Positions 42,176-53,480 of a stretch of 64,000 bases of DNA are shown here, piece by piece (positions within the stretch are counted from its first letter, which is position 1; every line of letters starts with the position of its first letter). Made by a program: the position numbers and the translations under genes. This stretch comes from Adiantum capillus-veneris (taxonomy: Eukaryota; Streptophyta; Polypodiopsida; Polypodiales; Pteridaceae), in assembly GCA_014529385.2 (NCBI GenBank), contig CM043957.1:69932003-69996002 (forward strand), written 5' to 3'. A model generated the notes under the pieces. It worked only from the letters and a program-made list of their open reading frames with translations, was not told where the DNA came from and ran no database searches.

Positions 42176-42962
42176 CTATGCGATGGTCTTGCCATCAATG
42201 ATGACCCTACCATCTTGGTATACCGCCTTCTTCCCTTCTTTGTGAGCTTTCTTGACTCTAGGCATGCATGCTCGACAGTGGTCCTGTTGCATCTTGGTGA
42301 GGTCGTCGTCAAGGTAGATAGGGGGGGCCTCGAGCGCTCTCAAGATGACCCTCTTTCGGATAGGATGTTCGAGACTCCTCGGAGGTGAATTGGAGGATGA
42401 ATGCTCTTTTTTATGGATCTTTGCTTGCTCTCCAAGCTTTGGAGAAGGGTGGCTCCTCGTCTTCTTTGTACCCAAGCTTCATGCATAGGGTTTTCCCATC
42501 ACTCTGGGGTGTGGACCCCTTTTCTTTGATGCCAGTCACTCGTACATTGAGGCAATGGGCTTGTCGCATATTCTCTTCCTCAATGGTTGTGTGTATGATG
42601 AGCACTTATTCATCTATTTGGGCTTCCACTTTCCCCTCCTTTTTCATGTTCTTGACTACTTCAACACATCCTTCCTTGGTAGCCTCCAATTTGTCGTCCA
42701 TGCTTGCCGAGAAAGCTTTGGTGATCTCCTCTTTGAGGGCTGCCTTGGCTTTCGCTGTATACTCTCCTTCTTTGGGGATGAGGGATGCGATAGAAGCACG
42801 GAGAAGATCGATTTGCTCCTTAAGGTCTTCCTTTTCTTTCTTCCATTCTTCTTTCTCCTCCTTCCATGCTTCCTTCTCCTTGGTCAAGCCTTCGACCTCT
42901 TTCTCAAGCTTGTACAACCGATTAGTAAAGCCATGGAGGGTATCCAATATGGAGGGCGTCAT
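42176..42962 (-). pseudogene. LINE ORF1-like protein (broken)
   Basis: The start at 42962 gives MTPSILDTLHGFTNRLYKLE and a long, strongly charged coiled coil (KEKEAWKEEKEEWKKEKEDL) to ~42606. In another frame there is QAHCLNVRVTGIKE (~42550), like the RNA-binding core of L1-type ORF1, and then IRKRVILRALEAPPIYLDDD and VYQDGRVIIDGK (~42370-42190), like the ORF1 C-terminal domain. These proteins bind LINE RNA. Two frameshifts break it. The frame enters from a polyproline coded by the 36-base G run at 43028. Confidence 0.72.
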
Positions 42963-43025
42963 CTTATCATCCAGCTGCGGCTTGGTCGTCTCCTCCTTGA
43001 AGCGTTCATCAGCGTGTCGGCACTT

Positions 43026-43027
<2 letters not shown>

Positions 43028-43063
<36 letters not shown>
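43028..43063 (+). repeat. G36 homopolymer
   Basis: Thirty-six G in a row, at the 5' end of the LINE (C36 on its sense strand). Length may be affected by sequencing. Confidence 0.9.
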
Positions 43064-43065
<2 letters not shown>

Positions 43066-43086
43066 GTTGTTCAATGTGGTAAGCTC

Positions 43087-43087
<1 letters not shown>

Positions 43088-43123
<36 letters not shown>

Positions 43124-43400
43124 ACTAACAAAAAAGTTTGTATGTGCGTGTGTTGTTTTTTTTTTTTTTGGGGGGGGGGGGGTGGGGGGGGGGGGGGTAT
43201 ATGCTGGCACAGGAGGGCAGTAGGGGGGTGGCGTGCAGGTGCAACAACAACAGTGCAGCAGCAAAGAGCACAGCAGATTGTAGGTGCAGCAGGAAGGCAG
43301 CACGCAGAGGGTTGCAGCGGCAGCAGCAGGTGCAGCAGCTCAGAGAGAGAGAGAGAGAGAGAGAGAATTGATGTAAATGCATCATAACCTAGGTATCCTT
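43088..43400. repeat. Cluster of simple repeats
   Basis: (GA)n at 43088-43121 and 43342-43366, T14-G13-T-G14 at 43156-43197, and GCAGCA-rich sequence at 43235-43335. No gene. Confidence 0.9.
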
Positions 43401-43640
43401 TTCAAACCTAGGTTCCCATGCACACACTCGTACACACACACACACATTACGATAGTACGTCCATACAAAGATCTGTATACCAAATTTTAGCACCGACGAT
43501 GAGCACAAACTGAGCCATCATGAAGCCAACCACTAAACAAATTCTACCTATGGACGAGTACTACAGGAAAAAGTTTGTAGTCGAAAGGGCAGACACAATT
43601 AAAAATCCAATCATTACAATTTGACAGCTTTCATGTGTCA
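43401..43640. repeat. Diverged relative of the A-B mobile repeat
   Basis: It has a (CA)n end like unit A and GAGCCATCATGAAGCC...CACTAAA like unit B at 61000. It is much older than the copies at 53481 and 60738. Confidence 0.5.
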
Positions 43641-43858
43641 CTACTGGGCTGCTTGGTGTGTGTCACTTGTTGAGGACAACACAAAGCAAGCAAAGAACTT
43701 TGGATTTAAGGTATGACTGACATCATCTTCACTGCATCTAAGGCGATGTAAAATGGAGGGAAGCACCCACATAAATTACACTTGCGATGAAACTTGAGTA
43801 AAGGGATATCGTATGGGATACAATTGGGCTGGACACGGTTTCCTTTTGGCGATGTCCT

Positions 43859-45474
43859 TTACATGTTTTGCTGGCCTGGTAAAATTTGCTCCATGGATGA
43901 TAAGGGTGTAGGGAGCCCCCCGGGTACTCTTTGAGATGGATGCATTTGTCCTCCATTCACATTGATCAGAAGCTGTGCAAGCCAACGCCTTGTGGTGACA
44001 TCCTCCTGTCATAATCGAGCAATTGACAGGAAGACTTATCATAACAGCCAAAAACAAAAAACAAAAAGACGTACGTAATAATATCCAGAAAAGAACACAT
44101 ACCCTCAAACAATTACTGAAGGTATTGTCGCGTAGTAGTTCTGGAAGGCAATTCTTTAAAGCTTCACAGGCCCTTCAAAAAAGACTTTAAATATTAAGTA
44201 CGACATGATCTAGCTGTCTCTTATGAGACTACAATACAAGGATTGACTGACCCACCTTGGATTATCTGACAGTCGAAGATAGCAACGAATAATATGTTTT
44301 AAGAGTCTGACAGAGGGCTGCTCTGCAAGTATGGAAACCATCGATCCTAAAACAGCTCCAACTGCAAAGAACCTTTCTGCTGTTGCGCAAATATAAGCAA
44401 GGCCCACATCATCCAAAAGAATCTTTTGCACAATGAAGGTTGCCACCTACCACAACAGAAACCCTGTCACTTGTTTATGGTATATATTCATAACACTCTG
44501 ATCTCAGAGAGTCCACTAATCTCACCGTCTTGGAAAGCTCACTTCCCATTTCCATCGTCCGTAGACAAAGAGGTATAATTTCAGTAGATAAGAGAAAATT
44601 GATCACATCCGTGTCATCAACCTGACAGCAAGATCTCGTGATATTTAGGCTTATCAACTAGTGTTTCATAATGCATGGATAGTTGCAAAATGGACACCAC
44701 ATTCACAAGGTCCTAATAAACAGAATGACATTTGAATATGTGTAACATGAGTGATACAACAACAGAGGCAAGAAACAATCTCACCTTAACTAGAGCTCCA
44801 ATTACTCCAAGACTTGTAAGTCGTAAGTATTCAAAAGGCCTTGTTTTGCTTACGTGATATTTAGGCTATCAACTAGTGTTTCATAATGCATGGATAGTTG
44901 CAAAATGGACACCACATTCACAAGGTCCTAATAAACAGAATGACATTTGAATATGTGTAACATGAGTGATACAACAACAGAGGCAAGAAACAATCTCACC
45001 TTAACTAGAGCTCCAATTACTCCAAGACTTGTAAGTCGTAAATATTCAAAAGGCCTTGTTTTGCTTATTGTATTCAAGAAAGGGTAAAGATACAAAGGTA
45101 TGTGAGCTGCAAGATGGGGGGAAAGGGATATGAGAGCACAACTAGGAATTGAAAAAGGCCTAAGCTTTCAAGGACTTTCTTTTTCAAACACACAAACTAC
45201 AGATTGCTCAATATTAAAACTGCAAAGACGCTCTCCACTTACCATTGAGGAAGAAAGCTCTTGTTTCAGAATGTGAAGCAACACACTACATTTGTGCCAA
45301 AACTTAACAAATGTTAGAGATAAGATCCAGTGCTGAAACTTCTGCACACAGCAAATATAAAGATACTTAAAAGCAGTTACATACTTGGAGAAGTGCCAAA
45401 GCATTACAAACACGATTTGATGCTCCTGCAGTCAATGTCGGTGGTGCTAACATTGGATAGATGGATACAATCTC
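43859..45474 (-). CDS. CNOT9: CCR4-NOT subunit CNOT9 / RCD1-like (5' exons not seen)
   Basis: Seven exons join in phase with GT-AG borders: 45474-45385, 45285-45243, 45106-45000, 44621-44526, 44446-44256, 44172-44103, 44005-43859 (stop TAA). They give 247 codons. Family blocks in order: [146 protein letters not shown] and [14 protein letters not shown]9 is the armadillo-type scaffold subunit of the cytoplasmic deadenylase complex and binds NOT1 and GW/Trp motifs. The usual protein is ~270-320 residues, so roughly the first 50-60 are missing from 45475-46221. Upstream lies the TE nest, so the first exon may lie beyond the window or be lost. Confidence 0.93.
44637..45067 (-). repeat. 216-bp tandem duplication across a CNOT9 exon-intron border
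   Basis: Copies 44637-44852 and 44853-45067 differ by about one indel and one base. The right copy holds the end of the real exon (45106-45000) with its donor; the left copy repeats the last ~60 coding bases and the donor but has no acceptor. Confidence 0.93.
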
Positions 45475-45792
45475 CTGCAACACATGAAAAAAACAAAGAA
45501 TGAGCAGTGCAAGATGGGACTCCACCATTTTTGTCTCCATCCACCTTCATTTACTTTCATGTACAGACTAGAGGAATCTTTTCATGCAGATCTTGAGACA
45601 AGACAAACATGGGCGTTTCATCTTTTTGTAGAATGGAAGATTATATATTCATTATGAAACATTAACTACTCCTTAATATGTCTGTCGGTAGTCACTAAGC
45701 TGGACGCAATTCTTACAAGGGTACTTTGGTCCTAGTCTGACCACCTGGCACCTTGAAAATGTTATTAGGTGACCCTTGTCCTGACACAATCA
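45475..45792. other. CNOT9 intron or flank, no exon seen
   Basis: No CNOT9 N-terminal block in any minus frame. Confidence 0.6.
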
Positions 45793-46019
45793 TAGTCGAA
45801 TGGTTGTTTGATAATATCCACACATGAGCCACTCATGAGTTCTATCGAAATAAATCCAAAGGCTCCCTCTAATTGATCGGTAATATCATCATTCCTTTGT
45901 ATAGGTATTAGGAACCAGTTTTAATGATATTCTTGTCCATTAGAGGGAGCGTTTGGATTTATTCCCATAGAACTCATGAGTGGCTCATGAGTGGATATTA
46001 TCAAACAACCATTCGACTA
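45793..46019. mobile_element. Foldback (hairpin) MITE-like element
   Basis: The ~80-bp arms (45793-45873 and 45938-46019) are inverted copies: TAGTCGAATGGTTGTTTGAT matches ATCAAACAACCATTCGACTA. They enclose ~65 bp. The target duplication is unclear (possibly TA). No coding. Confidence 0.8.
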
Positions 46020-46322
46020 GATAATTTGGTTTGTATGAGTTTCTCCTGATGCCATTAGATCTTACACACACTCTTCGTCACTTTTAATAGAACTATGGAC
46101 AATCTTTTGTCCATACAAATTTGTTGACCCGTGCTTTAAGGACGTGATTGAATATAATGAAGAGAAGCAAAGGACAAATTCACTACAGCCTTCATTGAGC
46201 CTTAATGGGCTAAGTCCCATTTGTCACGATTGTGACTATGTTACAGTATTACATCTACTCCTAGTTGCAGATACACAAAGTGCCATGCCAAGGAGAACCC
46301 CTATGCTTGGATGGTCACGACC

Positions 46323-46506
46323 CTTCGCTCAAGAGACATGCCTCTTCACCAAAAGCCACACTCCTTCGACAACTGGTCACACCCCTTCGCTCTACGGTTG
46401 TGACTCTTCGTCCAATGGTTGCGGCTCTTCGTCGAAAGGATGTGTCTTTCCGTCTAAAGTCGCGTCTCTTCACCATGAGACGTGTCTTTTCATTTGTGCC
46501 TCTTCG
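46323..46506 (+). promoter_or_regulatory. Array of ten CTTCG-type motifs at ~21-bp spacing
   Basis: CTTCG, CTTCA or close forms start at 46323, 46343, 46364, 46385, 46406, 46427, ~46446, 46468, ~46487 and 46502, most 20-21 bp apart, up to the TATA box. The 3' LTR keeps the same series as far as it goes. The two-helical-turn period suggests a U3 enhancer; the binding factor is unknown. Confidence 0.65.
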
Positions 46507-46510
46507 TCTC

Positions 46511-46520
46511 CTATATAAGG
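46511..46520 (+). promoter_or_regulatory. TATA box, Element 4 LTR
   Basis: CTATATAAGG directly after the CTTCG array. Confidence 0.75.
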
Positions 46521-46620
46521 AGCCTATTGTACTCAGTTTTAAAGCATTCATTCAAGCAATCAAAAACACATTCAGCCTCTTGAGTCTCGGTTTGATCTTA
46601 AGTATGAAGTTTTAAGTGTT

Positions 46621-47966
46621 ATTATAGGATTAGCACCACTATTCCCGGGACCCGAAGGTTGTGAGCCTCTCACCCTCGCCGCTACACTCTACCCCCTTCC
46701 CGGAGTTGTATGGAAGCAGAAGAAAGGTGGTACACACACACACAAACGAGCATGAGGTAACATATATTTTTATGTTCCAATTAGACAAATAACAAACACA
46801 ACACGGATGTGTGTGTGTGGGGTACCCACAGAGTGTGCTGGGTTTTCGTGCTAGAGTCCGATTCACAAACCTCTTCATTAGGATGTGTCCTTTCGTAGCT
46901 GGCCCGTGTCCCTTCATGTGAACAACCACCACCCTTGGTTCGTGCCTCTTGACATCGGTGTATGTATGGCCCGGCACCTTTTTACGCTTGCACTCCTTCA
47001 TGCGAAAAGGTGCAGTGCAGGCAGCCAACCATTTCTTCTGCACTCGCACCCCTTCGTGGCTAGCAAGGAATTTCTCTCTCCCAAGCGCTCTGTCCCAAGC
47101 GGCAACGCACGGTAATCTGTTTGCACTGAAGAGTTTTAAATAACGTTGGCAACTTTTGTGCTGAAAAATTTGTACGCTAGAGTGTTTTTAAGCTCATTGC
47201 AGCCAATACAATCTCTTATCCGTACGTTACTGGCAACGAATCCTTCAGCACTGGCCTTTCTGTGCACATTTTCTTCGCGGTGATTCAGTCGTGCTGGCCT
47301 CACACGTCTCATGGACGACAAAGTCTATAAGGTTCCAGTTCCGTACCTGTCTTATGTAGACGAACTGCCTGGCAACATCCTTCCCGAAAATCATCCTCCC
47401 CGCGAAATTATCACAATACTCAATACCCCTGCTGAAACGCTGGCTGAAAACATCCCACGCTGGCACCTTTTCGCTCTTCGCTGGTGTTTTGCGTCAAAAA
47501 AAAATCCAGGCAGCGTACGTTTTCAAAACCAGCTGCAAGGTTTTAATTAATTACACAAGCCCATGCTCTTGATTTTAGTTGGCCGCCCAGATCCAAATTT
47601 TGTAAAAGCACATGTGAACTCGCTCACTTAATCAAAATAAACTCCAGCGAATGGCAATCCTTCACGCTCAGCCAGCCAACCCGCATGTGCTACTTCGTTT
47701 CTCCAGTGCTGAACTTTTTGGAACTCTCCCTTTATGCGCAACACATGGCTGCCCGCTCTCTACATCAAGTACATAAAGCCTATTTAGGAAGAAATCTTAC
47801 CCGAAAACCCTCCTGCACGTGAGGTGATCGTGATTCCGGATACTTCAGAAACCAAGATTATTATCCAACTCCAAAGCCGAAACCCGTTCCAGACGCAGTT
47901 TTCGCTCCCGAATTATCAGTTCTTAAGCTTATTCAGGGAAACAGTTACTTTCCGTAAGCAGTCAGC
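46621..47966 (+). other. Element 4 leader with short ORFs
   Basis: It has a second loose set of CTTTCGTAG/CCTTCATG motifs (46870-47060) and an ORF at 47311-47550 (MDDKVYKVPVPYLSYVDELP). An ILPEN motif occurs three times: ~47377, ~47795 and in the next ORF near 47995, each followed by Pro-rich text. Confidence 0.5.
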
Positions 47967-48913
47967 ATGATTGAATCACAAGATGGCGACGACAATATTT
48001 TACCCGAGAACCCAATAGCAATTCTCAAAAAGCAGATGGAAGCACTTTTAACAAGCCTTTCATTGATTCGCACTCGCTTGGATCAGATGCAGATGCAAAC
48101 CTCTTCTCGGAGTCACCCAACTGCTTCTCGGACTACACATGCAATTTCTCTGTCATCTTCATCCGACGCTTTAGTGGTCGACCAAGAAGGACCACTCAAA
48201 ACAAAGGCTTCAAAACTCAAATTTTCTCACCCAAAGCATGGTTTCTCAGAGACAACTAGACGCAAAGTACCTTCGTGCGAGCAGCAAAAGTCTCAACATG
48301 AATATTCTTGGAAATGCTACAGTTCTAAGCAACCAACTTTTATCAGAATCATCAACAATAGAAGAAGCAATATGAAGCTTCCAACGGATCATCAGCGATA
48401 TCAAGATGGGCTTACTTAGTGGCACATATATCTGACCCTAGTCGAGTACTCGATCGTGAATGTCGCGGCGCTGGACAAGTTCCCCCTCGCGAGCCTTGCC
48501 CTACATTTAAGTCTTTCTTATTTGATAGTGGTAAAGTTCAAGATTTATTAATCCTTTCCTTGTGCAAGAGGATCCTTCAGAGATCTAAGAGGCAACAGCT
48601 CCATCGACCTCCCCCTTCTTAATTGGAAGCCTTAATACCCGCTGAGAAAGCTGAAGATTCAGAAGATTCCAATTCTCATGTGACAACCAACAAGCACATA
48701 GCCCCTTCTTTGGCCGTGTACCAGGCAGAAAAATTCGCCTCGTTACCGCCCTTGCAAAATACAATCTTTCTCTCTAAACAGATACCAGATGCTATGGTGA
48801 ATGATAATTCTTCAAGCTTGAAGATACCAGTTCTTACCTTCAATGATGCAAAGGATAAATCAAATGCAGACTCTTGCAGCACGACTTTAGTCGCTGCAAT
48901 TGAATCTTTGGAT
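47967..48913 (+). pseudogene. Element 4 ORF, left part (gag-like position, unrecognised)
   Basis: 47967-48419 (MIESQDGDDNILPENPIAIL, then a coiled-coil-like KKQMEALLTSLSLIRTRLDQ) ends in TAG. A second open block, 48623 onward (MEALIPAEKAEDSEDSNSHV), runs into the LTR of Element 3 at 48914. The stretch between is frame-shifted. The 48623 frame goes on in phase in 56967-57251 once Element 3 and one target copy are ignored. No zinc knuckle or gag core is seen; the gag role is only from position. Confidence 0.45.
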
Positions 48914-49489
48914 TGTAACTATGTCAGACTTTGTAAATAATTACTGTATTTACGAGAAAAGAATTATCTAATTAGTTGTGTGCATATCAGAATAGATTTA
49001 GCAGTTTCTGGAACCACAAGTGCGCCCAAGTTTGGGCCAGAGCACCTCAAGGAGACCCTAGCAAAAAATACCCTGAAGCCCTAGTGATTGGGAAATCGGG
49101 TCTTCAATAAAGGGACAGATAGTAGCCTCAGATTTCAGGCTCAAAAAATTATGCGCGCTAGTGCAAGCACAGGAATGAGATGGGGTCCTTGAAACAACAG
49201 TGATCCTAAGGCCTGAATTATTTTACGGCCTTAGGATAAGTCGATTACATTATTTTAAATTGTCTACGCTGGACCAAATGGCCGGACAAGTGCGAACAAG
49301 TAATGCCATAGCAGTACTGGTATGGCATTGCACTGGGGAGCCAGCTAACATTTTCATTTGTTGCATCTATGTGTGCAGTTGTGCACTTAATTGCACATTT
49401 CATTAATTAGCATAGGACTTTTAAAGTCAAAAGTTAAATGGTTTTTAAATTATTAAGTAAGTGTGCCACTTGGCACACTTACCCATGCA

Positions 49490-49548
<59 letters not shown>

Positions 49549-50465
49549 TCTCTCTCTCTCTCTCTCTTCATGCTAGCGCCCCCTCTTCTGGCTGGCAATA
49601 TGAGAGCAGCCCCTCCCCCTCTTGCCAGGTTGGCAGTGCACTACCCCCCCTAAGTTGAACGTCCTCTACGCAGTGAAGCTCTCCATTGAAGCTTGAGAGC
49701 AACACCTTGTGGTGTATGTGGAGCCTCTGAGCACCCATCACCAAGAACAAGGCCCCTCATGGTTGTAGGCAGCTGTGGGAGAAGTTTCATCACGTAAAGT
49801 AGTAGAAAAGTCTCTTTCTCTCTTGTCTAGCGGCTGCAAATTCTCTGTTTTCAGTCCCTAATCACCTGTATTAGGGTGAATTTCAACAAAGCTTTAATAG
49901 AATCTTATTCCTCTCTACCTACTCTACACATACACAAAATTTGGAGCGTTTCTGTCGCGAAAAGGACCTCCATTTCGGCATTGGAACGCGCTCAGGTAAC
50001 AATTTCTGGTTATGTGCAGAAAATTACAGTAAGCCTGTGTGCGTGTGTTTTGCACGTGTTTTGACTGCAGGAATGATTATGTCCAAAGAGACACAGTTAG
50101 CGGAAGATAGACTCTCATTTATGAGAGCTTCCGAGGAGTTTTGTGGAAGGTAGACTCTCGCCTACGAGAGCTTTCCAAAATCTCACAGAAGAGGAAAGAT
50201 CCTCTTAGTAGTCAGAGAGCACTTCTTCTACTCTCTCAGTTAGAAGAAGAAAAAGGACAAGAAAGAATAGAGGACGGGCTTTTTTTTTCCTCGTTCCTGT
50301 GCTTGCAAAGATTCTCCCTTAGTAATAAAGATATTCTCTTTATTGGGGGGACCAGCCCATCTTCTGGTCCCCAATGATGTGTCAAGCTCTCTCTTTCTCT
50401 CCAAAGTCTCTCGAGTATATAAATTGCATTTAACAGTCAGTTTTTGCTTCCGTATTTTTGTGACA
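48914..50465 (+). repeat. Element 3 5' LTR
   Basis: It starts TGTAACTATGTCAG and ends TTTTGTGACA. It has a (CT)n tract (49493-49566) and AATAAA (~50325). It lacks ~24 bp that the 3' copy has near 55490. Confidence 0.95.
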
Positions 50466-50466
50466 G

Positions 50467-50478
50467 TGGTATCAGAGC
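50467..50478 (+). promoter_or_regulatory. Primer-binding site, tRNA-iMet, Element 3
   Basis: TGGTATCAGAGC one base after the LTR. Confidence 0.95.
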
Positions 50479-50654
50479 AAGGTCATCTCTCTCTTTCTTA
50501 AGGGATTGACGACTCTTGGCAGACTGCAGATGGGAGGATGGGAGATAGAGTTCTCTCTCCTTCAACAGTAGGTGGTAGAGTTGCAAAAAGCTCTCCCCCA
50601 TCCAGAAGTCCAAAAGATTCTCCATACTCTTGAGAAAGGGAAGGAGAAAGTGTG

Positions 50655-51760
50655 ATGGGGTCGGGAGAAATCCCACAGAACCCAAAGGCGCCAGAACCAA
50701 GAAAAGATCCTTTAATTGGAACCTCCCGCATGCACGAGAGGTAGAGAAAACCTCCAGAACGTCATGTGCAGTTTAATCCAAAGGTTCAAGAGCAGGATCC
50801 TCCTGATTCTCCTCAGTTTTCTTTCATGAAGGATCTGGATGACATAGTTGCTTCGGAAGACATGTTTCTTGACGATCCGTTGCAGCAAGAAGTGCATTCA
50901 AGGGAAAGGATTCCTGTCCACAAGGAGTCTAAGCATAGAAAGAAGGAGCACCATAAGAAGAAACACCACAGGCACAAAACATTCAAGTCGGGAGACAAAG
51001 ATGTGAAAATCGACACCTACAATGGACGGCGTGATAATGACAAAGCTTTGGCTTTCATCCGCCAATTTGAAGTTGCATTTGCAAAAGGGAACTTTAAAGA
51101 AAGATCCAAGCTTCGCCATGTCAGTATGTACCTGAAAGGCACCGCAAGCAGTTGGTGGTTAACCCTGATCTTGGAAAATAGCAAACCCCAAGATTGGACA
51201 GTTTTCAAGAAGGAGTTTTACGCACATTCCTTCCTCCAGACTATGAGGAAGAGGTAAAGAAAGAATGGGATCAACTCTCACAGTCAGAGAACGAAATTGT
51301 TCCACGCTATGTGGATAGGTTTTGGGACGTTCTCTTGAAAGTCACTCCATTCAAGAAGATTGACAATTCGGAGAAGATGCGCAAGTTTGAAGCACGATTG
51401 CATGAAGCCTTGCAAAAGGCTATGAAGCTTTACCCTCAGGGTAAATTGCAGATACTTATGGAATCAGCTCGCATAGCTGATGGAATACATGACAAGGGTA
51501 CTCCTAGGAAGATGGAGCAAAGCACCTATCATGCCAAGCAGAAGGCTCTCCATGAGCAGCCTACCTCTACTTCTTCCTCTCAAAAGAAGAAAAGAACCGC
51601 CTCTAAAGTAGAAGCAAAGCCAAATCAGCCCAAGAAAGGGAGATATCTCTCTCCTGCTGAATTGAGAACCTACATCAGCGAAGGAAGATGCTTCAAGTGT
51701 GGACAAGTTGGGACATATGAAGGGTGATTGTCCTACCAAAACTCTGCAACCACCCTCTAT
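50655..51760 (+). pseudogene. gag: Element 3 gag (broken)
   Basis: An early ATG lies at 50655; the open parts are 50766-51257 and 51194-51727. The tail has a His/Lys-rich block (SKHRKKEHHKKKHHRHK). The gag core follows: IDTYNGRRDNDKALAFIRQF, YLKGTASSWWLTLI, then FLPPDYEEEVKKEWDQLSQS in the next frame. The zinc knuckle starts CFKCGQVG and is split by one extra G near 51710; HMKGDC continues in frame 51699. A frameshift also lies near 51220. The gag-to-protease order is normal for a chromovirus. Confidence 0.88.
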
Positions 51761-52257
51761 CAATGCAGTCCCAGATGTACAGGGAAATACAACCAAGGAT
51801 GGAAAAGAAAGAGCTCTTCTCAAAGCATGGGGTAGTATCAACAACCAACGCGCTCTTATTCCGTTTGACCCTAGCAGTACAGACAACTTCATCTCTACAA
51901 AGCTAGCCGATGACCTGAATTTACAGCCCAACCGTTTTGGAGTTTCTATTCAAGCACAATCTGCTTTCAAAGGGCAGAACTCTAGCTCTACTCCAATCAT
52001 AGGGAAGCTGAATTTAAAGGTCGACAACTACAAAGATCAAGAGTCTTTCTTACTAGCTTCACTTGAAGGGTGTGATATTATCTTGGGAATGCCTTGGCAC
52101 TACAAGATGCATCCCATTCCTGACTATGTTTTATCCTTTTATCATAAAGGAAAGGAATATCTTGTGCTCGCGGATGCAGGTGATTGGCGTATCCCCATCG
52201 CCAATCACATTGCCATCAAGAAAGCAATGAAAAAGTGTGTTTCAGCGTACTTGAATT
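51761..52257 (+). pseudogene. pro: Element 3 protease
   Basis: It is open within 51699-52319. The active-site block reads RALIPFDPSSTDNFISTKLA (Asp kept; the usual D-S-G-A-T is D-P-S-S-T). The psi-loop reads CDIILGMPWHYKMHPI. Loss of the Gly after the Asp argues against activity. Confidence 0.8.
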
Positions 52258-53480
52258 TTGCAAGAGAGAGATGTGTCTGCTTCACAACTTTCTTCCTCTA
52301 TAGAGCAAAAAAGACTTAAGTTATTAGAAAGTTTTAAAGATTGTTTTGCAGATGAACTACCAAATAAACTCCCACCTCCTCGACCTGAGGATCATACAAT
52401 TGATTTGATCCCAGGAAGTTCTCCTCCAAATCAACCCCCTTATCGAGTTAGTCTAATGCAGCAAGAGAAAATTCTCAAGCAGGTTAACGAACTTTTGGAG
52501 AAGGGCTTAATAAGGCCTAGTACTTCTCCATATTGTTCACATGTCTTGCTAGTACAGAAAAAGGATGGCACATTCCGCATGTGCATAGACTATAGATCTC
52601 TAAACAAGATCACCATCAAGAATCGATTTCCAATCCCTCGGATTGATGACATTCTTGATAAGTTACAAGGAGCAAGTGTCTTTAGTCGTATAGACTTGAA
52701 GAGCGGTTATCATCAAATCCGCATAGCTCCTCAGGATGTGCATAAGACTTCATTTAGAACAATTTTCGGGTTGTATGAATTCTTAGTGATGCCTTTTGGA
52801 CTCACTAATGCACCAGCCACATTCAACAGAATGATGGATAGAATCTTCCACTCATATAGAAGCTTTACAGGCGTTTTCTTCGATGACGTCATAATCTTTC
52901 TCAAAGACGGAAGACGAACACTATAAGCATCTCGCATTAGTGTTTGAAGAGCTACGCAAACACAAATTATTTGTGAATGCTAAGAAGAGCGAGTTCTTTC
53001 TAAAAGAAATCCACTATTTGGGCCATATAGTATCTCACAACCAGGTGAGAATGGACCCTGATAAGATTCAAGCAGTTGTAGAATGGCCTACGCCAACTAC
53101 AGTACATGATGTACGAAGTTTCCTCGGCCTCTGTTCCTATTATAGGCGTTTCATTCGAGCCTTTGCCGCTATAGCAGGTCCCCTCTATGACCTGACAAAG
53201 AAGCGGATTCCATTCCATTGGGGGTCTGAACAAAAACAAGATTTTGAAAAGCTTAAGTATCTACTCAGTCACGGACCTGTTCTCACCATCCCTGATCTTC
53301 GCAAACCTTTCGAGGTATACTGCGATGCATCTTGAGATTGTGTAGGAGCAGTCTTGAACCAAGAGGGTCACGCCATGGCCTACAAAAGTCGGCGCCTTAA
53401 AGATGCAGAGTTGCATGTTTCCATATACGAGAAAGAGCTAATGGTAGTAACTCATGCTCTTTCCATTTGGAAACACTTAT
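52258..53480 (+). pseudogene. pol: Element 3 RT and RNase H, left part
   Basis: [68 protein letters not shown] and FFDDVIIF (catalytic box, ~52878). A frameshift near 52925 moves to 52940-53335 (NAKKSEFFLKEIHYLGHIVS). RNase H: EVYCDAS, a TGA at ~53333, DCVGAVLNQEGHAMAY, IYEKELMVVTHALSIWKH. It is then cut by unit A (53481-53710). The missing parts and shifts make it inactive. Confidence 0.9.

Larger units (their letters stand above)
46222..46620 (+). repeat. Element 4 5' LTR (right border not defined)
   Basis: The first ~205 bp match 57571-57779. It includes the CTTCG array and a TATA box. The 3' copy is truncated and no convincing PBS was found, so the end is approximate. Confidence 0.65.

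Noticed and set aside
49200-50377. Plus ORFs within the Element 3 LTRs (repeated at 55680-56801)
   Set aside because: Short, low complexity or not kept between the two LTR copies.
50414-50424. TATATAAA near the end of the Element 3 5' LTR as a promoter
   Set aside because: Only ~45 bp before the LTR end and not kept in the 3' LTR.
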